A DNA stretch of 18,731 nucleotides, from the NCBI RefSeq assembly GCF_014385105.1, contig NZ_JACRTE010000022.1:1-18731 (forward strand), read 5' to 3'. Below the pieces are notes generated by a model that was given only the letters and a program-made list of their open reading frames with translations, had not been told where the DNA came from and did no database searches. This document shows, in pieces, positions 1 through 5,796 of this stretch; positions within the stretch are counted from its first letter, which is position 1; each line of letters starts with the position of its first letter. The DNA is from Qingrenia yutianensis (GTDB lineage: Bacteria; Bacillota; Clostridia; UMGS1810). A program made the translations under genes and the position numbers.

Positions 1-582
1 TATGATTTCAGTATCGCTCGATTCAGTATTATTCTTTTCAGTATCGTTAAAATCAGTATAGTTATTATTAGTATTATTTGAGTATGATTTCGGAACTTCT
101 TGAATTTCGATTTTCATATCTCTTGAAGTATGATTTTCATACTTCTGCAAGTTTGAATTTAATACTTCTTGATTTTCTATATTCATACTTTCGGTATTTT
201 GATTTTCATACCGCTTTTCTTTAGGATTATGTATAAAGTTTTTCACATAAATTATGTTCGGTCTGCCAAGCCCCTGTCGTTTGCGTTCAATAAGTCCGAT
301 ACCGTTTTCAAGCTCGTCCAAAAGCTTTAATGCCTTTTGCTTTGCACAACCGAAATCACATAAAATATCATCAATAGTGTAGATGATATATACTCGATTT
401 TCTTCATCAAACCAGCAATTCTTTACTGACAGGCTCATACGGTCAAGCATAAAGCTATACAGCACCTTTGCTTCAACAGAAATTCCGGAAAGCGTTTCAT
501 CGGTAAATAGGATTTTTGGAATACGGTAAAACGAAAACTGTTCCGCTTGACTTCCGTAAAAATATTCAAATTGTATTGACAT
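1..582 (-). CDS. RepA_N-family replication initiator, N-terminal part (runs off the left edge)
   Basis: The reading frame opens at ATG 580-582 (minus), after the ribosome site AAAGGAGTG, and is open for 194 codons to the window edge. The protein starts MSIQFEYFYGSQAEQFSFYR and continues with a motif around FYRIPKILF and a segment AKVLYSFMLDRMSLS. These match the N-terminal DNA-binding domain of RepA_N initiators of Gram-positive plasmids and ICEs (residues about 1-125). From about residue 125 the chain becomes a low-complexity Asn/Thr/Glu-rich linker, and from about 168 it repeats a five-residue unit with Thr in the third place. The C-terminal domain is outside the window. In an ICE such a protein would drive replication of the excised circle. 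It lies downstream of the integrase in the same orientation, as expected across a circular joint, or for a second element next door. Family call is by motif recognition. Confidence 0.85.
   Translation of the reverse strand, partial: MSIQFEYFYGSQAEQFSFYRIPKILFTDETLSGISVEAKVLYSFMLDRMSLSVKNCWFDEENRVYIIYTIDDILCDFGCAKQKALKLLDELENGIGLIERKRQGLGRPNIIYVKNFIHNPKEKRYENQNTESMNIENQEVLNSNLQKYENHTSRDMKIEIQEVPKSYSNNTNNNYTDFNDTEKNNTESSDTEII
8..85. repeat. Iteron-like repeats inside the rep gene, exact 15-bp period
   Basis: TCAGTAT occurs at 8-14, 23-29, 38-44 and 53-59. A one-base variant TTAGTAT is at 68-74 and TGAGTAT at 79-85. The first five are spaced exactly 15 bp, which is five codons, so the array also encodes the pentapeptide repeat in the RepA_N linker. 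In some RepA_N replicons the origin lies inside the rep gene as iterons, so this is a candidate origin. It may continue past the left edge. Confidence 0.6.
125..145. repeat. Perfect 9-bp inverted repeat inside the rep gene
   Basis: GAAGTATGA (125-133) and TCATACTTC (137-145) are perfect inverted copies around a 3-base spacer. Related GTATGA/TCATAC words recur at 83-88 and between 183 and 212. The palindrome sits next to the iteron-like array and may belong to the same origin. Confidence 0.55.
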
Positions 583-616
583 AATTAAACACTCCTTTCT
601 TTGCAATTTTGCGTAT

Positions 617-651
617 AAAAAAAGAACGCTCTATGTTAAAATAAAGCGTTC
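617..651 (-). terminator. Intrinsic terminator ahead of rep, minus strand
   Basis: GAACGCT (624-630) pairs with AGCGTTC (645-651). On the minus strand the hairpin is followed by seven T (617-623). It would stop transcripts coming from the xis-int side before they enter rep. Confidence 0.6.
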
Positions 652-674
652 AAAAATCATATATATATATATAA

Positions 675-703
675 AGAGCCGCAAACATTACATTTGCAGC
701 TCT
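675..703. repeat. Imperfect hairpin next to an AT run
   Basis: AGAGCCGCAAA (675-685) pairs with TTTGCAGCTCT (693-703) with a single mismatch and a 7-base loop. It is followed on the minus strand by an alternating AT stretch rather than a clean T-run. It may be a weak terminator or part of the element end. Confidence 0.45.
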
Positions 704-727
704 AATTAAGCGTTGTTACCTTTCAAT

Positions 728-777
728 GCACAAATTCTTGCACAAATTGGCGTAGTATTGGCGTAGTGTGGCGTAGT
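728..777. repeat. Phased short direct repeats, candidate integrase/excisionase arm sites
   Basis: GCACAAATT occurs at 728-736 and 740-748. It is followed by three copies of GGCGTAGT at 749-756, 760-767 and 770-777. The spacing of 10-12 bp is about one helical turn, so a protein could contact them from one face. The position beyond the integrase fits arm-type binding sites near an element end. This is inference from layout. Confidence 0.5.
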
Positions 778-989
778 TTTTTAATCATTCAAAACCTGCA
801 AACTCGCATAAACACTGCATTTCTTTGGTTACTTATTCTCCAACGGCTTCATTGTCGGGACGATTTAGGACATCGTTTCAATTCTTGCTATAACCCAACA
901 TAGTTCAAAATAAGTCGCAAATCAGATTTTTTCAAAATCCTACTTTACTTTATTTTCGATTAGTTTCGTGGGGGCTTTGTGTAAGAATT

Positions 990-1007
990 GATGTAAATGA
1001 TGTAAAT
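990..1007. repeat. Tandem 9-bp repeat near the integrase stop codon
   Basis: GATGTAAAT is present twice back to back (990-998 and 999-1007), about 45 bp beyond the end of int. It could be another recombination-protein site. Two copies of a 9-mer are only weak evidence. Confidence 0.3.
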
Positions 1008-1049
1008 GCTTTTATCCACCAACTATGAAGTCCGTATCAATTTAATCTG

Positions 1050-2303
1050 TCAAACCGACACTTTATTATACTCATTTTTGAAGTAGGAGTCAAGACCTTC
1101 AAATTCGGACTTCCTCAGCTCCTTTGTTACATCGGTATAGATGTTGAGCGTAGTTGAAATATCCTTATGACCGAGCGTGTCCTGAATGACCTTAACATTT
1201 ACCCCTGCTTCGCACATTCTTGTTGTGAAAGTATGCCTTAAAGAATGGCAGCTAAAATGCGGGAGCAATACTTCTGCATTTTCATCTTTCAACAACTGCT
1301 CATCGTTACAGTCACGAATAATACGGCGAATTGCTTTGTTGAGGGTTGCCTGATGTTGCGGCTGTCCGAAACGGTTGATGAAGATAAAATCGGTGTATCC
1401 GTCAACAGTCGCTTCACAATGAAGGTCAAGTAATTCCTGTCTTTCTTTTTCCATTAAAAATGCTTCTTTGACGAAACCGAGCATAGGCACTTTTCTTCTT
1501 CCTGCCGGGGTTTTGGTCGTATTAACATTGAAGTAACAGCCACGCTTACTGCCCTCGGTACGATGGTCATAGTAAACCAGCGTGTGGTTCACATCAATGA
1601 TACCTTCTTCCAAATCAATATCGCACCATCTTAACCCTGTAACCTCTCCAACACGAAGTCCCGTACCAATCATAACCGCAAACACCGGATACCAATACTT
1701 TGATGTCGGAGAGTTTTTCAAATAGTCAAGAAACAACTCTTGCTCCGGCTTTGTTAAGGCTCTACGCTTCTCGGTCTGAAAACAATGGGACTGTTTCAAC
1801 TCTTTGAGCACATTGTTTGACGGGTTATTCCTGATGTAGTCATCATCGACCGCCATATCCAAAATCTGATGGAGAACCGTATGAATATTATCAATGGTCG
1901 CCGGCTTCAGATGGCGTTCGTCTGCAAGGTAATTATAGAACCTCTTTATATCTGTTTTTCTCAGAGAAGATACAGTCTTTGAACCTATCTGATGACGGAC
2001 AAAGGTCTCATACATATACTTATAGTTTTCAAAGGTGTTGTTTTTCAGACCTCGCTTCAAATCCTTCCAAAGCTCATAAATGTCATTGACCGTTGTGTAT
2101 CGAGCTTCTGCCTTAATGCCATCGCTCTTGTCTTTTGCGATTTGTTCCTCTTTGTATCGCAGTTCATCAAGTGTCTTGGCATACACATAACGCCTTTTGT
2201 GGTTGGCGTCCGTCCAACTGAAATGGTATGTACCATCGGCTCTCTGTGATTCGCCTGTACGAAGCACTACTCTTGATTTGTCTTTTCTTTTTGTTCTTGG
2301 CAT
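1050..2303 (-). CDS. int: Tyrosine recombinase (Tn916-type ICE integrase)
   Basis: This 417-residue protein is a complete phage/Tn916-family integrase that cuts and joins the element ends for excision and integration. The N-terminal part (about 1-65) resembles the Tn916-type arm-binding domain, with aromatic-rich DGTYHFSW. The core-binding SAM-like domain spans about 70-170, and the catalytic domain about 180-400. The expected active-site residues are present: R217 in GLRVGEV, a probable K264 in the beta-hairpin, H353 and R356 in HSLRHTF, H379 in LGHKD and the nucleophile Y389 in NIYTDV. The start is ATG 2301-2303, with GGGAGGA at a good distance. It follows four excisionase-like genes, and only 14 bases separate it from the nearest one, so it is probably cotranscribed with them. 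No truncation or missing residue is visible. Confidence 0.95.
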   Translation of the reverse strand: MPRTKRKDKSRVVLRTGESQRADGTYHFSWTDANHKRRYVYAKTLDELRYKEEQIAKDKSDGIKAEARYTTVNDIYELWKDLKRGLKNNTFENYKYMYETFVRHQIGSKTVSSLRKTDIKRFYNYLADERHLKPATIDNIHTVLHQILDMAVDDDYIRNNPSNNVLKELKQSHCFQTEKRRALTKPEQELFLDYLKNSPTSKYWYPVFAVMIGTGLRVGEVTGLRWCDIDLEEGIIDVNHTLVYYDHRTEGSKRGCYFNVNTTKTPAGRRKVPMLGFVKEAFLMEKERQELLDLHCEATVDGYTDFIFINRFGQPQHQATLNKAIRRIIRDCNDEQLLKDENAEVLLPHFSCHSLRHTFTTRMCEAGVNVKVIQDTLGHKDISTTLNIYTDVTKELRKSEFEGLDSYFKNEYNKVSV

Positions 2304-2317
2304 AACTTTTTCCTCCC

Positions 2318-2557
2318 TTAAATACTAAATTGCTTATCAAGATAATCAATAAATTTGTCTCGGATTACACAGACCTGAACACCGTTAGTGACAGCAAAGG
2401 GACAATCGCCCCTCATTATGATTTGCCTGATTTTTGTCCTGCCGATACCGGTGTACTCGGCTGCTTCCTCAACCGTTAAAACCTTCTTCTCCCAAAAGGG
2501 AGCATTTTCTTTTCGCTTTTCGAGTAAGACTCTGTAAGCTAAAACATCGTTGTCCAT
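2318..2557 (-). CDS. Excisionase-like small DNA-binding protein, copy 1 (next to int)
   Basis: This 79-residue protein has the Tn916-Xis/MerR-like winged-helix pattern: a Trp at about 22, LTVEEAAEYTGIGRTKI (27-43), then CPFAVTNG and a C-terminal FIDYLDKQFSI. Excisionases of this family bend DNA at element ends and turn integrase towards excision. It is the most diverged of four tandem paralogs here: it has an extended N-terminus, and where the other three have CPFVLW followed by a basic RxIKR stretch it has CPFAVTNGVQVCVIRDK. Because it directly precedes int, it is the best candidate for the excisionase proper. The start is ATG 2555-2557 after GGAGGG. Confidence 0.8.
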   Translation of the reverse strand: MDNDVLAYRVLLEKRKENAPFWEKKVLTVEEAAEYTGIGRTKIRQIIMRGDCPFAVTNGVQVCVIRDKFIDYLDKQFSI

Positions 2558-2569
2558 AAGCCCTCCTTC

Positions 2570-2806
2570 CTATATTGAGTACATTTTCTCAATGTACTCA
2601 TCAAAAACTCGTCTCTTAATCATTCGTCTGTTTCCTACCCACAGAACAAACGGACATTTTTCTCGGCTTGTCATCTCATAGAGTTTGTCTCTGCCTATGC
2701 CTGTGTAAGCGGTCGCTTCATCAATCGTAAGGTAAGGCTTTACCCAAACCGGCACGGTTTCCACCTGATTACCTGAATTATTCAATTCAGTCTGCTTATT
2801 TCCCAT
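2570..2806 (-). CDS. Excisionase-like small DNA-binding protein, copy 2
   Basis: This 78-residue protein has LTIDEATAYTGIGRDKL in the helix-turn-helix, then CPFVLWVGNRRMIKRR and a C-terminal FDEYIEKMYSI. It is the same family as its three neighbours and is closest to copy 4, with which it shares YEMT, CPFVLW.G.RRMIKR and VFDE. I chose ATG 2804-2806 because GGAGGTG lies five bases upstream. A longer frame starting at 2854 would overlap copy 3 and lacks a comparable site. It could be an accessory directionality factor or a transcription regulator; the sequence does not decide. Confidence 0.75.
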   Translation of the reverse strand: MGNKQTELNNSGNQVETVPVWVKPYLTIDEATAYTGIGRDKLYEMTSREKCPFVLWVGNRRMIKRRVFDEYIEKMYSI

Positions 2807-2819
2807 AACACCACCTCCA

Positions 2820-3041
2820 TCAGAGGGAATACTGCGATGACAGGTATTCCTCAAATTGTTTCCTTTTAATCAATCGCTTTGCCCCGTTCCAAAGAACGAA
2901 AGGACAATCTTCGCAATTCGATAGTTCTTTTATCTTTGATGTGCCAATGCCCGAATATTCCGAAGCTTCTTCAACCGTAAGGTTCATCTTCTTCCAAATT
3001 GGGACACTCGACATATTGGATTTAAGTTGTTTGTCAGACAT
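2820..3041 (-). CDS. Excisionase-like small DNA-binding protein, copy 3
   Basis: This 73-residue protein has PIWKKMNLTVEEASEYSGIG (14-33), CPFVLWNGAKRLIKRK and FEEYLSSQYSL, the same winged-helix family as its neighbours. The start is ATG 3039-3041 after AAGGAGG. It ends 13 bases before copy 2 begins. Its leader (3042-3138) contains two hairpins, one of which pairs part of the start codon, so its translation may be controlled separately from copy 4 upstream. Confidence 0.75.
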   Translation of the reverse strand: MSDKQLKSNMSSVPIWKKMNLTVEEASEYSGIGTSKIKELSNCEDCPFVLWNGAKRLIKRKQFEEYLSSQYSL

Positions 3042-3079
3042 ACGCTGTAACCTCCTTGCCTTTGGTGATTACAGCATAC
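3040..3079 (-). promoter_or_regulatory. Leader hairpin holding the start codon of excisionase copy 3
   Basis: On the minus-strand RNA, GUAUGCUGUAA (79 to 69 of the 3000s) pairs with UUACAGCGUAU (50 to 40) over 11 bp, with two G-U pairs. The Shine-Dalgarno AAGGAGG (3051-3057) lies in the loop beside the stem, and the A and U of the AUG are inside the stem. This could reduce initiation until ribosomes or a factor open it. Structure by eye only. Confidence 0.5.
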
Positions 3080-3083
3080 TCAA

Positions 3084-3128
3084 AAGTCTGCGGTAAGCCA
3101 ATTATGCGAATCGGCTCATCGCAGACTT
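3084..3128 (-). terminator. Long two-part hairpin between excisionase copies 4 and 3
   Basis: AAGTCTGCG (3084-3092) pairs perfectly with CGCAGACTT (3120-3128). Inside it AGCCAATT (3096-3103) pairs with AATCGGCT (3109-3116) with one wobble, around a 5-base loop. On the minus strand only four T follow, so it may be a weak terminator or attenuator, or an RNA-processing or binding site rather than a full stop. Confidence 0.5.
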
Positions 3129-3138
3129 GACTTTTTCC

Positions 3139-3360
3139 TTAAATCGAGTATTGCCTTTCGATAAACTCGTCAAAGACTTTCCTTTTAATCATTCTTCTGC
3201 TACCAATCCAAAGAACAAAAGGACAATCCTGACTTTCCGTCATTTCATAAAGCTTTCCCATTCCAATACCGGAATAAGCTGCCGCCTCCTCAATAGACAG
3301 GTTTGGTTTACACCAAAGAGGAATGTTGTAACGCTTCTTTTTTTCACTGCTATTTGACAT
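3139..3360 (-). CDS. Excisionase-like small DNA-binding protein, copy 4
   Basis: This 73-residue protein has IPLWCKPNLSIEEAAAYSGI (13-32), CPFVLWIGSRRMIKRK and FDEFIERQYSI. It is the first of the four tandem excisionase-like genes in the direction of transcription. I chose ATG 3358-3360 because AAGGAAAGGGG lies upstream; a longer frame reaching 3483 only overlaps the preceding gene. It overlaps the end of the PemK/MazF-like gene by 11 bases, which suggests translational coupling. Confidence 0.75.
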   Translation of the reverse strand: MSNSSEKKKRYNIPLWCKPNLSIEEAAAYSGIGMGKLYEMTESQDCPFVLWIGSRRMIKRKVFDEFIERQYSI

Positions 3361-3913
3361 TCCTGCACCCCTTTCCTTTGACCGAGGTGCGTTTGTCATA
3401 AACGATGTAATCCCAACCGCTGTTATTGCACTTATCGCAGTGGTCTTTGCTTTTCGCAAACGGGTCAAGACGCCTGACAACATAGTTTGGGTCGTGGATA
3501 TAGTCGCTCAGACACTTGGGGCATAAGCAACGAACATCTCCGTTTCTGTCTGTGTTGTAAATCCATAAACCGAAAGTCTTTTTAAGAGCTGCGTTAATTT
3601 GCTTCCAAAGCCTTTCATCGTTTACCGAACCAATGTAGTCTGTCAGTTCATCCTTATTGACGGTCTGTATCTGTTCAAGAAGAACCATTGACGGCTTCTT
3701 CAGACCGAAGTCCTCACCCAAAATGATGTGTGAAGGAAGATACTTCTTTTTCATCACAGCTGTAACAGCCGCAACAATAATTGTCGGAGCGTTTGCATTA
3801 AAGTTGTCCGCCTGAATTACCATTACAGGTCTCTCTCCCGACTGGACAGACCCCTCCCTTTTTCCAAAATCGTAGTAGAATAAATCTCCACGCTGAATTT
3901 CTTTTCTCTGCAT
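3350..3913 (-). CDS. PemK/MazF-like protein with a cysteine-rich C-terminal tail
   Basis: The N-terminal 118 or so residues have the PemK/MazF fold signature: RGDLFYYDFG (8-17), SGERPVMVIQAD (25-36) and a later SMVLLEQIQTVNK. In classic systems such proteins are ribosome-independent or ribosome-linked RNA-cutting toxins. The remaining 70 residues are unusual: CLCPKC followed by HCDKC form a likely zinc-binding knuckle that standard 110-120-residue MazF proteins lack. No antitoxin gene is seen beside it, so it may act as an RNA-binding regulator, or be held in check by something else. I chose ATG 3911-3913, with AGAGAGG upstream; an in-frame start at 3985 would add 24 residues without family similarity. 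It is coupled to excisionase copy 4 downstream. Confidence 0.75.
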   Translation of the reverse strand: MQRKEIQRGDLFYYDFGKREGSVQSGERPVMVIQADNFNANAPTIIVAAVTAVMKKKYLPSHIILGEDFGLKKPSMVLLEQIQTVNKDELTDYIGSVNDERLWKQINAALKKTFGLWIYNTDRNGDVRCLCPKCLSDYIHDPNYVVRRLDPFAKSKDHCDKCNNSGWDYIVYDKRTSVKGKGCRNVK

Positions 3914-4022
3914 ATATGTATAACCTCTCTGTTCATTTAGTCTTGAAAGTGCATTTCGTATCCGGAATTGAAATAACCCCTTCACTCATTTGGACAAAGG
4001 GGGTCAAAATGCACACCCAAAA

Positions 4023-4607
4023 TCAGAGGTTTTCATAAAATTTCTTGAAATTTTTTCTTGCGGCGGCAATCGACTTATCTACAACGCTGTAATATACGCC
4101 TTCTTCCTTTGCGATTTTTCTTGAACTCATACCTAACAAAATCGCTTTAATCATTCTTTCTCTCTGAACGGGTTTCAGCATTTCCAATACCTTTCTGACT
4201 TTTGCAATTTCTAACTGTCGAAGCTGTTCCTTTTCTTCCTCAATCCGTTCTTCCTCCGCCTGCTCAAACGGGTCAACAAACGGAGTAATCAGTTCCCGGT
4301 GGAACTGTTCAGAGATGTCATCTTCATAGCCGTACACATCGATTGTTCTTTTTGCTCGCTTTTCGTACTTATCATTGTTTCTGTATGACTCGTCAATCAC
4401 TTCGCCCTGAGCCATAGAAAGCAGAATGAACGGGGTGTACCGGCGGATAACATCAGGGTATTTAACCCACAATTCTTCTTCCGCCAGTTCTGTTACAATC
4501 GCCCATTTCTCCGTGCCGGTGTAACCGTGGTATTCATACCGCAGATTGATGAGTTTGCAGTCGTTCGCAAATAATAATTCCTGTTGTTCTAATGTAAGTT
4601 TTGTCAT
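4023..4607 (-). CDS. Sigma-70 region-4-like DNA-binding protein
   Basis: This 194-residue protein has a C-terminal helix-turn-helix of the sigma-70 region 4 kind (about 140-190): VLEMLKPVQRERMIKAILL, then SSRKIAKEEGVYYSVVDKSI. Acidic, charged coiled sequence (about 115-140) precedes it, and the N-terminal 110 residues have no family I recognise; a clear region 2 is not visible. Such proteins are common as regulators in Firmicutes ICEs. The start is ATG 4605-4607. Its ribosome site GGAG lies inside a long hairpin, and a terminator stands farther upstream, so production looks tightly controlled. The nearest downstream genes are the PemK/MazF-like protein and the excisionases, so it may regulate them. 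That role is inference. Confidence 0.65.
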   Translation of the reverse strand: MTKLTLEQQELLFANDCKLINLRYEYHGYTGTEKWAIVTELAEEELWVKYPDVIRRYTPFILLSMAQGEVIDESYRNNDKYEKRAKRTIDVYGYEDDISEQFHRELITPFVDPFEQAEEERIEEEKEQLRQLEIAKVRKVLEMLKPVQRERMIKAILLGMSSRKIAKEEGVYYSVVDKSIAAARKNFKKFYENL

Positions 4608-4610
4608 TGT

Positions 4611-4670
4611 CGTAATCTCCTTAAATTTGAATTTTTGAATTTGGTTGAAATCAAAAATTCGGAGATTACG
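4611..4670 (-). promoter_or_regulatory. Hairpin burying the ribosome site of the sigma-like gene
   Basis: CGTAATCTCC (4611-4620) pairs perfectly with GGAGATTACG (4661-4670), and GAATTTTTGA (4629-4638) with TCAAAAATTC (4651-4660). On the minus strand this makes 20 bp with one 8-base bulge and a 12-base loop. The GGAG Shine-Dalgarno of the sigma-like gene is paired in the outer 10-bp stem, just before the AUG. Unless opened, translation should be low. Confidence 0.65.
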
Positions 4671-4731
4671 GATACTTGGCGATATATGCCAGCCACTTAT
4701 ATGTCACGGTCTTGCTCCTTTCGGGAGCGAC

Positions 4732-4791
4732 AAAAAAGCCGGACACCAAGAACATTAGGATATTTCTATCCCTTAATTCTCAGCGTCCGGC
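4732..4791 (-). terminator. Intrinsic terminator after the polymerase operon
   Basis: On the minus strand GCCGGAC (from 4791-4785) pairs with GTCCGGC (4744-4738) and is followed by six T. The interior also folds, with GGATA/TATCC around a TTTC/GAAA loop. It ends the UmuC-type operon, or acts as an attenuator for the sigma-like gene 125 bases downstream. A short GCTCC/GGAGC hairpin at 4714-4728 follows. Confidence 0.65.
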
Positions 4792-4851
4792 AATTTGATG
4801 ACTCAGGAGCTTTCGCTCAAGGACTCGTGGCTCGGTACATCTGCCCGATAT

Positions 4852-5049
4852 TTAATTGTTCGCTCTGTTATTACTTCTTGTTAATCTGTACTTGACCGTT
4901 CCCTTGCGTAGGGACAGGTCAACCTCTACTACTCTGTGGCAGTTCGGACATTTCAGTTCAATAACACCTGTTGTCATTGTTACCTTGTCGAAAATACGCC
5001 AGCCACAGTTTTTGCACCTTACGATTATCTTTTGTTCCAACGATTTCAT
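4852..5049 (-). CDS. Small zinc-ribbon protein (Com-like)
   Basis: This 65-residue protein has two CxxC pairs, CKNCGW (12-17) and CPNCHR (34-39), spaced 18 residues apart, forming a four-cysteine zinc ribbon. It resembles Com-like small zinc fingers of phages and mobile elements (phage Mu Com activates translation of mom), but there is no mom-like gene here, so no function is assigned. ATG 5047-5049 overlaps the TGA of the upstream ImmA/IrrE-type gene (ATGA), which indicates translational coupling as the last gene of the operon. Confidence 0.6.
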   Translation of the reverse strand: MKSLEQKIIVRCKNCGWRIFDKVTMTTGVIELKCPNCHRVVEVDLSLRKGTVKYRLTRSNNRANN

Positions 5050-5777
5050 AGCTCGCTCACCTCCGGATAAACCGTAACCAAATCAAAAGGATTATCAAGA
5101 TACTCCTTTTTCAGTAGTCCGAGCTGTTTCATTCGTATGGCAAGTGCTTTTTTGGAACACCCTAAAAAATCGGCAAGTGCGTCAAACCTTTTATATACGC
5201 TCGGATAGTATATCTTGTTCAGGCATTCAATCTTTTCGCCGAGACTGAACAGATACATTCCTTGTTTTATGAGGTTTTCAGGAAGAAGAATAGCAGCTCC
5301 AAGCGTGTTTGCCTGCCATTCCTCCCAATCGGATATTGGCTTATTCCTCTCGGAATTTGCCTTGCAATAATGTACTCCGGCAGATTTCTGTGTTACACCG
5401 TAATCATGCGGGAACAACATCTTGAATATCTGATGGCTGCCCTCGTGCATTAAGGTAAAGTTCTTTCTGCCTTTCAGCTTGCTGTCAAAGTTCAAGTCCT
5501 TTTCCACAAGAACGGTTTTCCCGTCCAAAAAGAAAAAGGCTTCGTTATCATCATCTTCAAACACCTGAACACCCATTTCCGTAAATGAGGTCATTCCGAG
5601 AATACTACCGTCATAGGATAGGTGCTGGTATTCGACATTCAATCCGAGAACCTTCTCCAAGAGAAGCTCCGGGTCAATTCTGTATATTTGTGTGTTACGG
5701 ACATCAGGAAGTGCCATATATGCCTGAACATACTTGTCGGCAATCGCTTCGATGTCAAATCTCGATAAATGTTTCAA
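5046..5777 (-). CDS. ImmA/IrrE-type zinc metallopeptidase, in the polymerase operon
   Basis: This 243-residue protein has a gluzincin-like HEGSH motif (H111, E112, H115) and a later DWEEWQANTLGAAILLP with probable third ligand E153, the signature of the ImmA/IrrE family (COG2856). Members cleave or bind XRE-type repressors in ICEs and phages, or regulate DNA-damage responses. A basic C-terminal part (about 190-230) reads like a winged helix and could recognise DNA or protein. The start is TTG 5775-5777 after AGGAGG. It is the fourth gene of the minus-strand polymerase operon and overlaps the zinc-ribbon gene by four bases. A second, shorter ImmA-type protease is encoded at 8258-8791, so this element has two. 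Confidence 0.8.
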   Translation of the reverse strand: MKHLSRFDIEAIADKYVQAYMALPDVRNTQIYRIDPELLLEKVLGLNVEYQHLSYDGSILGMTSFTEMGVQVFEDDDNEAFFFLDGKTVLVEKDLNFDSKLKGRKNFTLMHEGSHQIFKMLFPHDYGVTQKSAGVHYCKANSERNKPISDWEEWQANTLGAAILLPENLIKQGMYLFSLGEKIECLNKIYYPSVYKRFDALADFLGCSKKALAIRMKQLGLLKKEYLDNPFDLVTVYPEVSEL

Positions 5778-5796
5778 GTTACAAAACCTCCTACCA

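Larger units (their letters stand above)
583..1049. other. Noncoding region between rep and int; probable ICE end or circle joint
   Basis: I see no convincing gene in these 467 bases. They contain an intrinsic terminator (617-651), an AT dinucleotide run (about 659-674), an imperfect hairpin (675-703), a cluster of short phased direct repeats (728-777), and a tandem 9-bp repeat (990-1007). In Tn916-like elements the integrase gene lies close to one end and reads towards it, so the attachment site is expected here. I cannot define the crossover core from one window. Confidence 0.5.

Noticed and set aside
1..220. Repeats considered as a CRISPR array
   Set aside because: The units are 7-12 bases at 15-bp steps inside a coding frame, far too short, and there are no spacers.
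3914..4022. Possible antitoxin gene before the PemK/MazF-like gene
   Set aside because: The 109-base gap has no convincing frame with a ribosome site, only a CCCCTT/AAGGGG hairpin without a T-run.
4714..4851. Possible known riboswitch (the CTGAGA word recalls TPP, other motifs considered)
   Set aside because: The other conserved segments of TPP, cyclic-di-GMP and fluoride classes are not present; only hairpins and a terminator can be supported.
4635..4895. An 86-codon plus-strand frame over the leader of the sigma-like gene
   Set aside because: It runs across two strong hairpins and a terminator, and has no family resemblance or ribosome site.
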